A model generated the notes under the pieces. That model was not told where the DNA came from, searched no databases, and saw nothing but the letters and a program-made list of their open reading frames with translations. Shown here piece by piece: positions 1 through 9,085 of a DNA stretch of 64,000 bases. Within the stretch, counting starts at the first letter, position 1. Each line of letters begins with the position of its first letter. The position numbers and the translations under genes are program-made. This DNA is from Frigoribacterium sp. MEB024 (GTDB lineage: Bacteria; Actinomycetota; Actinomycetes; Actinomycetales; Microbacteriaceae), in assembly GCF_000878135.1 (NCBI RefSeq), contig NZ_JXQZ01000001.1:170566-234565 (forward strand), written 5' to 3'.

Positions 1-362
1 GATTCGTGACCCGTGGTCAAGGTGTCAGCGTCCACCAGGCCAACTGTCACAACGTCCAGGGCCTGTTGAAAGAGCCTGAGCGGATGATCGAGGTCGAGTG
101 GGCACCGTCATCCAAGAGCGTCTTCATGGTGCAGATCCAGATCGAAGCCCTCGATCGCAGCGGATTGCTGTCGGACGTCACCCGTGTGCTCTCGGAGCAC
201 CACGTGAACATCCTCTCCGCGACGGTCTCCACCTCGACCGAACGGCTCGCCCTCAGTCGATTCGTGTTCGAGATGGGTGACACCACGCACCTCGACCGCG
301 TCCTGAACGCCGTACGACGCATCGATGCCGTCTACGACGTCTACCGCGTCAGCGCCGGCTGA
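1..362 (+). CDS. relA: RelA/SpoT-type (p)ppGpp synthetase/hydrolase, 3' end (partial)
   Basis: Only the C-terminal ~120 codons are inside the window; the reading frame is open at base 3 and ends with TGA at 360-362. The fragment has the RIS-like segment with the [11 protein letters not shown] stretch, followed by a C-terminal ACT domain ([20 protein letters not shown]) and a second ACT strand (LSRFVFEMG). In long Rel proteins these regulatory domains sense ribosome-bound uncharged tRNA and balance ppGpp synthesis against hydrolysis. A PPIase gene, DUF349 gene and rarA follow, an order common in actinobacteria. The last ~255 bp are overlapped in antisense by the next gene. Confidence 0.9.
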   Translation, partial: FVTRGQGVSVHQANCHNVQGLLKEPERMIEVEWAPSSKSVFMVQIQIEALDRSGLLSDVTRVLSEHHVNILSATVSTSTERLALSRFVFEMGDTTHLDRVLNAVRRIDAVYDVYRVSAG

Positions 363-980
363 GTCACCGTCGGCGCAGCCCGACGGGGCGGGTGCGTCGT
401 CTCGGTGAGATTCGTCCTTCACCTGAGCGAGACGATCGGCCGCGCAGACCCGATCGAGGCGGTCGACCGTCCGCGCTCGGTGGGGGAGGCGCCCACGTCG
501 ATCGAGGACGGCGACCGCAGCGGTGGACGTGACGCCTTGCTGAGTCGACACATCCCGTGCGGCCGTCTCGTCCTGCGGCGTCCAGTTCTCACGGCGGGCG
601 AGGTCGACCACGGTTCGGGCCGGTGTCGTGACGGCAACACCGTCGACGACGACGATCTCGTCGTCGTCGATGACGACCTGTCGGATGACCGCCCCCCGGC
701 CCCGATTTTTCACCCTCGCCGGCGATGCCACCAGCCCGGAGTGGGGGAGCGGCGCCGGCCCTCGGGCTCCCCAGACCCAGGCGGCCGTCCGCTCGGCAGC
801 GACGACTCCGGCTCCGAGGGCGAGCCCGACCGCGATGGCCCGACCCACGTGATCGTCGATCTCGGCGACGCTGCGCCACGAATCACCGACGGCGTAGACC
901 TGGCCGTCCAGCGCTGCCGCCCGCAGTTCGGTTTCGGGCAGGTGGGCGTCGGTCAGGACCAGGGGGAGTCGCTCAGTCAT
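108..980 (-). CDS. Hypothetical protein resembling Microbacteriaceae AbiEi-like (type IV TA antitoxin-like) proteins
   Basis: The ATG at 978-980 opens a 290-codon frame. The first ~180 residues look like real protein: an LPxxEL start, an [12 protein letters not shown] motif, a basic middle, then [24 protein letters not shown] and a C-terminal [16 protein letters not shown] helix. This layout matches small proteins often annotated as AbiEi-like in this family, with no partner toxin visible nearby. Beyond about residue 200 the sequence becomes low-complexity and runs antisense through the end of relA until a stop at 108. The extension may be junk readthrough after loss of the original stop. Function unknown; the family assignment rests on pattern memory only. 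Confidence 0.5.
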   Translation of the reverse strand: MTERLPLVLTDAHLPETELRAAALDGQVYAVGDSWRSVAEIDDHVGRAIAVGLALGAGVVAAERTAAWVWGARGPAPLPHSGLVASPARVKNRGRGAVIRQVVIDDDEIVVVDGVAVTTPARTVVDLARRENWTPQDETAARDVSTQQGVTSTAAVAVLDRRGRLPHRARTVDRLDRVCAADRLAQVKDESHRDDAPAPSGCADGDSAGADAVDVVDGIDASYGVQDAVEVRGVTHLEHESTEGEPFGRGGDRRGEDVHVVLREHTGDVRQQSAAIEGFDLDLHHEDALG

Positions 981-1015
981 GTGCCCACCCTGGCCGACCT
1001 CGCCGGCGAAGACGG

Positions 1016-1049
1016 ACCGCCCGACCCTCCCTGTGGAGAGTCGGGCGGT
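1016..1049 (-). terminator. Hairpin between the DUF349 gene and the AbiEi-like gene
   Basis: A perfect 10-bp stem (ACCGCCCGAC / GTCGGGCGGT) with a 14-nt loop lies between two minus-strand genes. There is no T tract, so termination is inferred from position and stem strength. Confidence 0.45.
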
Positions 1050-1083
1050 TCACGACGTCGGTGGGCGACCGGCCCCCTGGCGG

Positions 1084-2313
1084 TCAACCGATGGCGTCGA
1101 GCCAGACCTTCCGGGCGTCGAGCGCTTCACGGGCCTCCTTGACCCGACGCGCATCCCCGCTCGCCTCGGCCGATGCGAGCTCGGCCTCGAGCTTGCCGAT
1201 GGCATCCTGCAGCTGGCTCGCGAGGCCCTGCGAGCGTGCCTGACGCTCGGGGTTGTTCTTCTCCCAGAACTGCTCGTCGAGTTGGCGCACGTGGGATTCG
1301 ACCTTGCGGAGGCGATCCTCGACGACCCGCACCTGCTCACGGGGAACGCGACCGATCTCGTCCCACCGCAGCTGGATCGAGGTGAGGGCCTCTCGGGCCG
1401 GGACCCGATCCGTGACCGTCAGGATCTTCTCGGCCTCGGTGAGCAACTCGAGCTTGAGCTCGAGGTTGCCTTCGTACTCGGCAGCGTCCTGGGCGACGAC
1501 CTCGGACTTGGCGGCGTAGAGCACGTCGCCCGCCCGCTTGAACTTCGCCCACAGGGCGTCGTCGTACTTCTTGCCGGCGCGCCCGGCACGCTTCCAGTCG
1601 TCGAGCAGCCCCCGGTAGGCGGGGATGCCGTCGACGCCCTTCGGCGCGAGGGCCTCGGCCGACTCGACGAGGGCTTGTTTGCGCTGACGGGCGTCCCGAT
1701 GCGTGGCGTCGAGCTCGGCGTAGAAGGCCTTGCGGTGTTGGTCGATCGTCGTGCGCGCGGCTCGGAAGCGCTTCCAGAGATCGTTGCCCTCGCCCTTCGG
1801 GATGCGCGGGCCGTCCTGTTGGTGTTTCTGCCAGCGCGCGAAGATGTCGTCGATGGTGGCCGTCACCTGCTTCCACTGCACGCGGGCGGGGTCCTGAGCG
1901 GCCAGGGTCTCGGCCTCGACGACGAGTGCCGTGCGATGGGCGACCGCTTCGGTCAGCGCCTTCTGCGCCTCCGCGCTCTGCTGCTGTGTGAGCTCGTCCA
2001 CGGTCGAGTCGAGTGCCGACACACGAGTACGGAGGGCCTCGAGGTCTCCGACCGCGCTGGGTTCGACGAGCTGCTCACGCAGGTGGGTGACGGTCTTGAC
2101 GACGTCCCCCGCCGATGCGCCGCGCTTGATCCGCTGCTCGAGCAACGTCACCTGGCCGGCGAGCTCGACGAACTTCCGCTCGTAGTACGCGAGAGCCTCG
2201 GCAGGCGTCGCGTCGGGGTACTGCCCCACGGCGCGTTCGCCGTCGCCTTCGCGGACGTAGACCGTGCCGTCGTCGTCGACGCGGCCCCAGGGTGCCTGAT
2301 CGTCAGTAGCCAC
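1084..2313 (-). CDS. DUF349 domain-containing protein
   Basis: 409 aa from a GTG start at 2311-2313, preceded on the minus strand by AAGGGA; the longer upstream open frame is unlike protein. An N-terminal ~60 residues (GTVYVREGDGERAVGQYPD) precede a long, mostly helical, charged body. At least three DUF349-type repeats are visible as W-x-G-x-P then LW-x-x-F units (RWQKHQQDGPRIP, LLDDWKRAGRAGKKYDDALW, LRWDEIGRVPREQ). The C-terminus is a predicted coiled coil rich in Glu, Lys and Arg. No catalytic motif is evident. The family is widespread in bacteria and poorly characterised; its place between relA and rarA suggests a housekeeping or stress role, which is inference. Confidence 0.85.
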   Translation of the reverse strand: MATDDQAPWGRVDDDGTVYVREGDGERAVGQYPDATPAEALAYYERKFVELAGQVTLLEQRIKRGASAGDVVKTVTHLREQLVEPSAVGDLEALRTRVSALDSTVDELTQQQSAEAQKALTEAVAHRTALVVEAETLAAQDPARVQWKQVTATIDDIFARWQKHQQDGPRIPKGEGNDLWKRFRAARTTIDQHRKAFYAELDATHRDARQRKQALVESAEALAPKGVDGIPAYRGLLDDWKRAGRAGKKYDDALWAKFKRAGDVLYAAKSEVVAQDAAEYEGNLELKLELLTEAEKILTVTDRVPAREALTSIQLRWDEIGRVPREQVRVVEDRLRKVESHVRQLDEQFWEKNNPERQARSQGLASQLQDAIGKLEAELASAEASGDARRVKEAREALDARKVWLDAIG

Positions 2314-2402
2314 TTTAATCCCTTGCTGAAAGTGCTCGTCGCGGAACCAGGACAGGCCGCCGCGATGGGTGCCCAGCCTATTGCACGGCGGACCGCGGCG
2401 GA

Positions 2403-3194
2403 CTACTCGATGGTGGCACCCGTGATCGTGGTCGCCACGACGGGGGCTCCGTCGGTCTCGCTCGAGCCGGGCGTCAAGCCCGCGTCCGTGATCTGGGCCT
2501 CGAGCTGGTCGAGTCCACTCGTGACCTGTCCGACCACGGTGTAACCGCCCGTCGAGCCGTCGAGGGTCGTGTCGCCGTAAGTGATGAAGATCTGCGTCGA
2601 CTGCGAGTAGGGGTCGGTGCTGCGGGCCATGGCGATCGTCCCGGTCGGGTAGACGCCGTCCGAGGGGACGTTCTCGAGGGGGCCGAAGGTGAAGCCCGCG
2701 TCGCCCGTCCCGTCGCCGTTGGCGGAGCCGCACTGGATGAACTTCGCCGTCGCGGCATCGCTCATGCGGTGACAGGTCGTGCCCGTGTAGAAGCCCTTCT
2801 GGATGAGGTCGATGACGACGCTCGCCGCCTGGGGGGCCTTCGCCCCGTCCAGTTCGATCCCGAGGTCGACGCCGTCGTTGAGCGTCAGGCCGCCGGTCCA
2901 GGTGCGGCCCTCGGCGATCGACTCGCCGGGCACGTCGCCGACGTTCTCGCCTGCGGCGGGCGTCGAGGCGGCGCTGGGGGCGTCCGAAGGAGCCGCCACG
3001 GGCGCACCGGGCCCGCTCGTCGACCAGAAGACCTGCGACACGGCCGCGAGTCCCACCACGACCACGACGGCCGTCACGGCCAGGACGTTGTCCCGACGAC
3101 GCCGAGCCACCTGCGTGGCGTGCACCTGTTGGCGAGCGGTGTACCTGCGGAGCCGGTCTCGGTTCTCACGGTCCGGATTCTTGCTCGGTGCCAC
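2403..3194 (-). CDS. Membrane-anchored cyclophilin-type peptidyl-prolyl isomerase
   Basis: 263 aa from GTG 3192-3194, chosen because GGAGGA sits 4 nt upstream. Residues 1-36 are basic and cytoplasmic, residues ~37-58 form one membrane helix ([19 protein letters not shown]), then a Ser/Ala/Pro linker leads into an extracytoplasmic cyclophilin domain. Cyclophilin features include [19 protein letters not shown] (related to FxDEN), GTIAMARS and [11 protein letters not shown]. The usual catalytic FHRV-type arginine is kept in CHRM. Its expected role is folding of exported proteins. It sits beside relA, as the ppi gene does in mycobacteria. Confidence 0.9.
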   Translation of the reverse strand: MAPSKNPDRENRDRLRRYTARQQVHATQVARRRRDNVLAVTAVVVVVGLAAVSQVFWSTSGPGAPVAAPSDAPSAASTPAAGENVGDVPGESIAEGRTWTGGLTLNDGVDLGIELDGAKAPQAASVVIDLIQKGFYTGTTCHRMSDAATAKFIQCGSANGDGTGDAGFTFGPLENVPSDGVYPTGTIAMARSTDPYSQSTQIFITYGDTTLDGSTGGYTVVGQVTSGLDQLEAQITDAGLTPGSSETDGAPVVATTITGATIE

Positions 3195-3245
3195 GGGTCC
3201 TCCAGCTCGGTGATGTCCAGCCTGCACTGTATCGGAGGGCCGGTC

Positions 3246-3251
3246 TAGCAT
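3246..3251 (+). promoter_or_regulatory. Putative -10 (TAGCAT) for leaderless rarA
   Basis: TAGCAT lies 8 nt before the rarA ATG and no Shine-Dalgarno precedes the start, so transcription probably begins at or next to the start codon. Confidence 0.45.
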
Positions 3252-3259
3252 GGGTCACC

Positions 3260-4669
3260 ATGAGCCCGCTCCCGCAGAGCTCGACCCCCCTCGCGGTCCG
3301 CATGCGTCCCACCACCCTCGACGAGGTCGCAGGCCAACGACACCTGCTGCGTCCTGGTTCGCCTCTGGTCACCTTGGCTTCCGACACGGGTGCCGACCAA
3401 GGTGCGGTCTCCGTCATCCTCTGGGGTCCGCCGGGCACGGGCAAGACCACGCTCGCGCAAGCCATCGCCCGCAGCTCGGGGCGACAGTTCATCGAGCTGT
3501 CCGCCGTGACGGCCGGCGTCAAGGACGTCCGTCAGGTGATGGAGAAGGCACTGTCGAACCGTGACCTCTACGGCACGACGACGGTGCTCTTCCTCGACGA
3601 GATCCACCGCTTCACCAAGGCGCAACAGGACGCCCTGCTGCCGGGCGTCGAGAACGGCTGGGTCATCCTCATCGCCGCCACGACCGAGAACCCCTCGTTC
3701 TCGGTCATCACGCCGTTGCTGTCCCGGTCGCTGCTGCTGACGCTCGAACAGCTCAGCGACGACGACCTGGCCCAGTTGGTGCAACGAGCGGTCGTCGACC
3801 CCCGCGGTCTCGACGGAGCCGTCCGGCTCGACGACGAGGCCCTGGCCACGATCGTCCGGCTGGCCTCGGGCGACGCACGACGTGCGCTCACGGCGCTCGA
3901 GGCGTCCGCCCAGTCGGCGTGGGCGACGAAGCTCGAGGCCGACGCCGTGCCGACCGCCTCGCCCGACGACGCGGCCGACGCCGACTTCGACCCCGACGCC
4001 GAGTACGACGAGAGCGATCCCGACGACGCCCGCCCCGCGATCACGTCCGAGATCGTCGCCCAGTCGGTCGACCGGGCACTGCTGCGGTACGACCGCAACG
4101 GCGACGAGCACTACGACGTCATCAGCGCCTTCATCAAGTCGATCCGGGGCTCCGACGTCGACGCGGCACTCCATTACCTCGCCCGGATGATCGAGGCCGG
4201 CGAGGACCCGCGCTTCATCTGTCGGCGGATCATCGTGTCGGCCGGCGAGGACATCGGCATGGCGGATCCCCACGCGCTGACCGTGGCGGTCTCGGCCGCC
4301 ACCGCCGTGCAGATGATCGGCATGCCCGAGGGGCGCATACCCATGGCCGAGGCCGTGGTCTACCTGGCGACCGCCCCCAAGTCGAACCGGTCCTACTCCG
4401 CGCTCGACGCCGCCATCGCCGACGTCCGGGCCGGCAAGGCGGGCCGCGTGCCCAAGCACCTGCGCGACGCCCATTACCCCGGGGCCCGACGCCTCGGGCA
4501 CGGGAAGGGCTACCGGTACGCCCACGACTCCGAGTTCGGGGTGGTCGAGCAGCAGTACCTCCCTGACGAACTCGTCGGACACGAGTACTACGACCCCACC
4601 GCCAACGGCAACGAGCGCGACGTGGCGGCGCGCCTCGAGAAGCTGCGCCGGATCACGCGGGGGCACTGA
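3260..4669 (+). CDS. rarA: Replication-associated recombination protein A (RarA/MgsA AAA+ ATPase)
   Basis: 469 aa. Walker [10 protein letters not shown] (~residues 55-63), Walker [10 protein letters not shown], sensor I ATTENPSF and the C-terminal tetramerisation region ([37 protein letters not shown]) are all present. RarA acts at stalled replication forks with SSB and RecA. An unusual Asp-rich insert of ~35 residues (about 225-260, with [14 protein letters not shown]) interrupts the region between the lid and the C-terminal domain. Start ATG 3260 is preferred over the upstream in-frame GTG because the homologous sequence begins at PLAVRMRP and a -10 hexamer sits just upstream. Confidence 0.95.
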   Translation: MSPLPQSSTPLAVRMRPTTLDEVAGQRHLLRPGSPLVTLASDTGADQGAVSVILWGPPGTGKTTLAQAIARSSGRQFIELSAVTAGVKDVRQVMEKALSNRDLYGTTTVLFLDEIHRFTKAQQDALLPGVENGWVILIAATTENPSFSVITPLLSRSLLLTLEQLSDDDLAQLVQRAVVDPRGLDGAVRLDDEALATIVRLASGDARRALTALEASAQSAWATKLEADAVPTASPDDAADADFDPDAEYDESDPDDARPAITSEIVAQSVDRALLRYDRNGDEHYDVISAFIKSIRGSDVDAALHYLARMIEAGEDPRFICRRIIVSAGEDIGMADPHALTVAVSAATAVQMIGMPEGRIPMAEAVVYLATAPKSNRSYSALDAAIADVRAGKAGRVPKHLRDAHYPGARRLGHGKGYRYAHDSEFGVVEQQYLPDELVGHEYYDPTANGNERDVAARLEKLRRITRGH

Positions 4670-4712
4670 CGGCACGATCGAACACCCGCTCGCATCGGTG
4701 CCCGGGCTCCTG

Positions 4713-4718
4713 TATGCT
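4713..4718 (+). promoter_or_regulatory. Putative -10 (TATGCT) upstream of rpsD
   Basis: TATGCT in the 220-bp rarA-rpsD gap; no good -35 is visible. It would give an rpsD leader of about 165 nt. Confidence 0.35.
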
Positions 4719-4828
4719 CGGGGGGTTGCCTGTTCTCGGGCGTCGACGCGCGGCTGCTGACGACGACCCGATCAAGGTGCGACGACCTGTAGCCGGTCGC
4801 CACCGCGGCACTCACCCCTCTTGTTACG

Positions 4829-4855
4829 CCGCCCGGCGCTCGCGCGCTGGGGCGG
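4829..4855 (+). promoter_or_regulatory. GC-rich hairpin in the rpsD leader
   Basis: CCGCCC-GGCGC, loop TCGC, GCGCT-G-GGGCGG form an 11-bp stem with one bulge, 35 nt before the rpsD start. Autoregulation of rpsD by S4 binding to leader RNA is known in other phyla; a similar role here is inference, and a transcript-pausing hairpin is equally possible. Confidence 0.3.
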
Positions 4856-4889
4856 TCCATGACGAACGACCGACAAGAAAAAGGAACAA

Positions 4890-5519
4890 GTGTCCACCAA
4901 GTCACGTACCCGCAGCAAGACCCGTCTCTCGCGTGCCCTCGGCATCGCGCTGACCCCGAAGGCCGCTCGCTACCTCGAGAAGCGTCCCTACGCTCCCGGT
5001 GAGCACGGCCGCACCAAGCGCAAGACCGACAGCGACTACGCCGTCCGCCTGCGTGAGAAGCAGCGCCTGCGCGCCCAGTACGGCATCCGCGAGGCCCAGC
5101 TCAAGATCGTCTTCAACGAGGCCCGCAAGGCCTCGGGCCTGACCGGTGAGAACCTGGTCGAGCTCCTCGAGACCCGTCTCGACGCCCTCGTCCTGCGTGC
5201 CGGCTTCGCCCGCACGACGGCCCAGGCCCGTCAGATGGTCGTGCACCGTCACATCCTCGTCGACGGCAAGCTCGTCGACCGTCCCTCGTTCCGCGTCAAG
5301 CCGGGTCAGATGATCCACGTGAAAGAGCGCAGCGAGAAGACCGAGCCCTTCCAGGTCGCCGCGGCCGGCGGTCACGTCGACCTGCTGCCCAAGGTGCCCG
5401 GCTACCTCGAGGTCGAGATCGACAAGCTGCAGGCCCGCCTCGTGCGTCGCCCGAAGCGCGTCGAGGTCCCGGTGACCTGCGAGGTCCAGCTCGTCGTCGA
5501 GTACTACGCCGCGCGCTAG
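4890..5519 (+). CDS. rpsD: 30S ribosomal protein S4
   Basis: 209 aa with GTG start at 4890 and an AAAAAGGAA ribosome binding site. The N-terminal domain contains YAPGEHGRTKRKTDSDYAVRL. The RNA-binding S4 domain follows (LETRLDALVLRAGFARTTAQARQMVVHRHILVDGKLVDRPS), split here only for description. Like other high-G+C forms it lacks the N-terminal zinc Cys cluster. S4 nucleates 30S body assembly by binding the 5' domain of 16S rRNA. It is monocistronic, away from the main ribosomal operons, and closes with a strong hairpin. Confidence 0.97.
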   Translation: MSTKSRTRSKTRLSRALGIALTPKAARYLEKRPYAPGEHGRTKRKTDSDYAVRLREKQRLRAQYGIREAQLKIVFNEARKASGLTGENLVELLETRLDALVLRAGFARTTAQARQMVVHRHILVDGKLVDRPSFRVKPGQMIHVKERSEKTEPFQVAAAGGHVDLLPKVPGYLEVEIDKLQARLVRRPKRVEVPVTCEVQLVVEYYAAR

Positions 5520-5536
5520 AACTCGTCACATCCGTC

Positions 5537-5566
5537 AGGAGCGGGCCACGGTCGTGGCCCGCTCCT
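5537..5566 (+). terminator. rpsD terminator
   Basis: A 13-bp perfect stem (AGGAGCGGGCCAC / GTGGCCCGCTCCT) with a 4-nt loop, followed by TTCG, starts 17 nt after the rpsD stop. Confidence 0.8.
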
Positions 5567-5586
5567 TTCGTGTTCCCGGGGCCGGG

Positions 5587-5592
5587 TAAGCT
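5587..5592 (+). promoter_or_regulatory. Putative -10 (TAAGCT) for the small membrane protein/alaS
   Basis: TAAGCT right after the rpsD terminator; the transcript would start near 5598 and carry a ~45-nt leader with an AGAGGAG site. Confidence 0.4.
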
Positions 5593-5643
5593 GACGTGTC
5601 GTCGCGCTCGCACGTCGCGGCACCAGCCCCAAGAGGAGTCCCC

Positions 5644-5835
5644 GTGAAGAGCCTGTTCCTGCTCGCCGTCGGTGTCGTCGGCGGCTTCGCCGTCGCCCAC
5701 CAGTTCAACAAGACACCCCGGGGTCGGCAGTTCTTCGGCGGTCTCGACGGCAACGTGAAGTCGTTCCGCGCCGCCGTGGTCGACGGCTACAAGGCCCGCG
5801 AGGCCGAACTGCGCACCGACCGCGACGAGTCCTGA
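5644..5835 (+). CDS. Small single-pass membrane protein, unknown function
   Basis: 63 aa. GTG 5644 is preferred over the upstream GTG at 5596 because AGAGGAG ends 5 nt before it. Residues ~3-20 (LFLLAVGVVGGFAVAHQF) form one membrane helix, and the rest is a charged soluble tail with NKTPRGRQFF and a helical KAREAEL segment. Short proteins of this kind sit between rpsD and alaS in other actinobacteria, so it is probably real, and it may be co-transcribed with alaS 56 bp downstream. I recognise no function. Confidence 0.75.
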   Translation: MKSLFLLAVGVVGGFAVAHQFNKTPRGRQFFGGLDGNVKSFRAAVVDGYKAREAELRTDRDES

Positions 5836-5891
5836 GCGCCCGTCCGCGCCTCCTCGTCCTGACACACGACCCACCCACCCCCGGGAGAACC

Positions 5892-8564
5892 ATGCAGACC
5901 GCCGAAATCCGCCGCCGTTGGCTCGACTACTTCGGCGATCGGGGCCACACCGTCGTCCCGTCCGCGTCCCTGGTCAGCGACGACCCGAGCCTCCTCTTCA
6001 CCGTCGCGGGCATGGTCCCGTTCATCCCGTACCTCACCGGGCTCGTCCCGACGCCGTACCCGCGCGCCACGAGCGTCCAGAAGTGCATCCGCACCAACGA
6101 CATCGAAGAGGTCGGCAAGACGCCGCGACACGGCACGTTCTTCCAGATGAACGGCAACTTCTCGTTCGGCGACTACTTCAAAGAAGAGGCGATCGGCTAC
6201 GCCTGGGAGCTCTTGACCTCGAGCGAGGGCGACGGCGGCCTCGCGTTCTCGCCCGACGACCTGTGGGTGACGGTGTACGAAGAGGACGACGAGGCCATCG
6301 CCCTGTGGAAGAAGGTCGCCGGACTGCCCGACGAGCGCATCCAACGCCTCGGCAAGGACTCGAACTACTGGCACACCGGTCAGCCCGGACCCGCGGGGCC
6401 GTGCTCCGAGATCTTCTTCGACCGTGGACCCGCCTACGGCGCGGACGGCGGCCCCGCGACCGACGACGACCGCTACGTCGAGATCTGGAACCTCGTGTTC
6501 ATGCAGTACCAGATCGAGAACGTGCGCTCGAAGGTCGACTTCGACATCGTCCGCGAGCTGCCGAACAAGAACATCGACACCGGCATGGGTCTCGAGCGCG
6601 TCGCCTTCCTCAAGCAGGGCGTCGACAACATGTACGAGATCGACCAGGTGCGCCCGGTCCTCGACAAGGCCGCCGAGCTGTCGGGACGGCGCTACGGCGC
6701 CGTCCACGACGACGACGTCCGCATGCGGGTCATCGCCGACCACGTCCGCAGCTCGCTCATGCTGATGTCCGACGGGGTCCGCCCGTCCAACGAAGGCCGC
6801 GGCTACATCCTCCGCCGCCTCCTGCGACGCACGGTCCGCTCGATGCGTCTCCTCGGCGTCGACGGCCCCACCTTCCCCGCGCTCTTCCCGGAGTCCCGCG
6901 ACGCGATGAAGGCGGCCTATCCCGAGGTCGAGACGGACTACGAGCGCATCTCACGCCTGGCCTACGCCGAGGAAGAGACCTTCCTGCGCACCCTGGCCGC
7001 AGGGACGAACATCCTCGACATCGCCGTCGACGACACCAAGCAACGCGCTTCGGCCGGTACGACCCCGCAGCTGCAGGGCGACACGGCGTTCCTGCTGCAC
7101 GACACCTTCGGGTTCCCCATCGACCTCACCCTCGAGATCGCGGAAGAAAGCGGCCTGACGGTCGACCGCGAGGCGTTCGACCGACTCATGTCCGAGCAGC
7201 GCGCCCGGGCGAAGGCCGACGCCAAGTCGCGGAAGGTGGCCCTGGCCGACCTGAGCGTCTACAGCGCGTTCCGCGCCCAGGGCGAGACGGTCTTCACGGG
7301 CTACGACGAGCTCGACACCGAGACCCGCGTGCTCGGCCTGATCGTCGACGGGGCCGACGTCGACCGAGCCGTGGCGGGCGACATCGCCGAGGTGATCCTC
7401 GCCGAGACCTCGCTGTACGCCGAGTCGGGCGGCCAGGAAGCCGACTCGGGCCGCATCGTCGGCGTGGGCTTCGACCTCGAGGTCCTCGACGTGCAGAAGC
7501 CGGTCAAGGGTCTCATCAGCCACCGCGTCCAGGTCACCTCCGGCGAGGTGGGGGTCGGCGACACGGCGACCAGCGTGGTCGACCCCGCCTACCGCCGGGG
7601 CGCGACACAGGCTCACTCCGCGACGCACCTGATCCACGCCGCACTCCGAGAGGTGCTCGGCCCCGAGGCGCACCAGGCCGGGTCCTACAACAAGGCCGGC
7701 TACATGCGGCTCGACTTCAACTGGAACCAGGCCCTGAGCCCGCAGACACGGTCCGAGATCGAGGAGATCGCCAACAACGCGATCCGCGACGACCTGCAGG
7801 TCGTCACCCGCGAGATGCCCCTCGACGATGCCCGCGCCCTGGGTGCCATGGCGCTGTTCGGCGAGAAGTACGGCGAGACCGTCCGCATGGTCGACATCGG
7901 CGGTCCGTGGTCGCGCGAGCTCTGCGCGGGCACCCACGTCTCGACCAGCTCGCAGGTCGGCCTCATCAACCTCGTCAGCGAGACCTCGGTGGGGTCGACC
8001 AACCGTCGCGTCGAGTCGCTCGTCGGCATGGACGCGTTCCGTGACTTCGCCGCCGAGCGTGCCCTCGTGTCCCAGTTGACCGCGTCGCTGAAGACACCGC
8101 GCGATCAGCTGGCCGATCGCGTCGGCGATCTCGTCACGAGCCTCCGCACGGCCGAGAAGAAGATCGCCGAGTTCGAATCCGCCCGCCTCGCCACGCGCGT
8201 CCCGTCGTTGGCCGAGACGGCGACCTCGATCGGCGACCTCACCGTCGTCGCCGAGTCGGTCGGGTCGCTCGGCTCGACCGACGACCTGCGGTCGCTCGCC
8301 CTGTCGGTGCGCGAACGCCTCGGCGCCTCCGGCGCGGTGGTCGTCGCCCTGGCAGCTGACGTCGCGGGCAAGCCCGCCGTGATCGTGGCCACCACCGACG
8401 GTGCGCGGAAGGCCGGAGTGAAAGCCGGCCGTCTCGCCAAGGGGGCCGCCTCGGCTCTCGGCGGCGGCGGCGGCGGCAAGGACGACCTCGCTCAGGGGGG
8501 CGGATCCGACGTCTCGGCGATTCCCACCGCCTTGGCCGGCATCGTCGCCGAACTCGGGGCCTGA
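5892..8564 (+). CDS. alaS: Alanyl-tRNA synthetase
   Basis: 890 aa, full length for the family. The class II catalytic core begins at the N-terminus (LDYFGDRGHTVVPSASL, GMVPFIPYLTG, ATSVQKCIRTNDIEEVGKT). The editing domain carries the zinc ligands H575 and H579 (HSATH) with C678 and H682 (CAGTH), which hydrolyse Ser- and Gly-tRNA(Ala). A C-Ala domain closes the protein with the usual Gly-rich GGGGGGKDDLAQGGG. It charges tRNA(Ala) in the cytoplasm. ruvX and mltG follow within 10 bp each, suggesting one transcript. Confidence 0.98.
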   Translation: MQTAEIRRRWLDYFGDRGHTVVPSASLVSDDPSLLFTVAGMVPFIPYLTGLVPTPYPRATSVQKCIRTNDIEEVGKTPRHGTFFQMNGNFSFGDYFKEEAIGYAWELLTSSEGDGGLAFSPDDLWVTVYEEDDEAIALWKKVAGLPDERIQRLGKDSNYWHTGQPGPAGPCSEIFFDRGPAYGADGGPATDDDRYVEIWNLVFMQYQIENVRSKVDFDIVRELPNKNIDTGMGLERVAFLKQGVDNMYEIDQVRPVLDKAAELSGRRYGAVHDDDVRMRVIADHVRSSLMLMSDGVRPSNEGRGYILRRLLRRTVRSMRLLGVDGPTFPALFPESRDAMKAAYPEVETDYERISRLAYAEEETFLRTLAAGTNILDIAVDDTKQRASAGTTPQLQGDTAFLLHDTFGFPIDLTLEIAEESGLTVDREAFDRLMSEQRARAKADAKSRKVALADLSVYSAFRAQGETVFTGYDELDTETRVLGLIVDGADVDRAVAGDIAEVILAETSLYAESGGQEADSGRIVGVGFDLEVLDVQKPVKGLISHRVQVTSGEVGVGDTATSVVDPAYRRGATQAHSATHLIHAALREVLGPEAHQAGSYNKAGYMRLDFNWNQALSPQTRSEIEEIANNAIRDDLQVVTREMPLDDARALGAMALFGEKYGETVRMVDIGGPWSRELCAGTHVSTSSQVGLINLVSETSVGSTNRRVESLVGMDAFRDFAAERALVSQLTASLKTPRDQLADRVGDLVTSLRTAEKKIAEFESARLATRVPSLAETATSIGDLTVVAESVGSLGSTDDLRSLALSVRERLGASGAVVVALAADVAGKPAVIVATTDGARKAGVKAGRLAKGAASALGGGGGGKDDLAQGGGSDVSAIPTALAGIVAELGA

Positions 8565-8572
8565 GGGCTGCC

Positions 8573-9082
8573 GTGCGCCGCGGCGTCCGCATCGGCATCG
8601 ACGTGGGCAAGGCCCGGGTCGGAGTCGCTCGCACCGACCCCGACGGTCTGCTCGCCACCCCGGTCGAGACGCTCGCGCGTTCCGCCGACGGTGTGGCCGA
8701 CATCGGTGCCGTCCGCGACCTGGTCTCCGAACTCGATGCGCTCGAGGTGATCGTCGGACTGCCCATCGCCCTCTCGGGTCGCGACACGGCGTCGACGCAG
8801 GACGCGAGGGACTACGCCGCGGCGATCGCGCGGACCGTCACGGTGCCCGTCCGTCTCGTCGACGAGCGGCTCTCGACGGTCAGCGCCCAGGGTGCCCTCC
8901 GGGCCTCGGGCCGGAAGGGCAAGAGCCAACGGTCCGTGATCGACCAAGTGGCCGCTGTTATCATCGTCCAGCACGCGCTCGACCTCGAGCGCTCGAGCGG
9001 TCAGCCGCCCGGGCGGACGGTCGACGTGACCCGAGAGACGGGCGGCGACGTTGCCGTACCCGCCACCGACGAAAGACAGTGA
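8573..9082 (+). CDS. ruvX: RuvX/YqgF pre-16S rRNA nuclease (Holliday junction resolvase-like)
   Basis: 169 aa, GTG start. RNase H-like fold motifs are GIDVGKARVGVA at the N-terminus, VIVGLPIALSG in the middle and LVDERLSTVSA, then a final DQVAAVIIVQHALD helix, supplying the acidic metal ligands. The family trims the 5' end of 16S rRNA; a resolvase role was proposed earlier. A ~25-residue hydrophilic tail extends past the domain. It lies 8 bp after alaS and 3 bp before mltG, a conserved trio. Confidence 0.93.
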   Translation: MRRGVRIGIDVGKARVGVARTDPDGLLATPVETLARSADGVADIGAVRDLVSELDALEVIVGLPIALSGRDTASTQDARDYAAAIARTVTVPVRLVDERLSTVSAQGALRASGRKGKSQRSVIDQVAAVIIVQHALDLERSSGQPPGRTVDVTRETGGDVAVPATDERQ

Positions 9083-9085
9083 TTC

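Noticed and set aside
8461..8520. Gly-codon repeat at the alaS 3' end as a slippage tract
   Set aside because: A Gly-rich motif here is a normal conserved part of the AlaS C-terminal domain.
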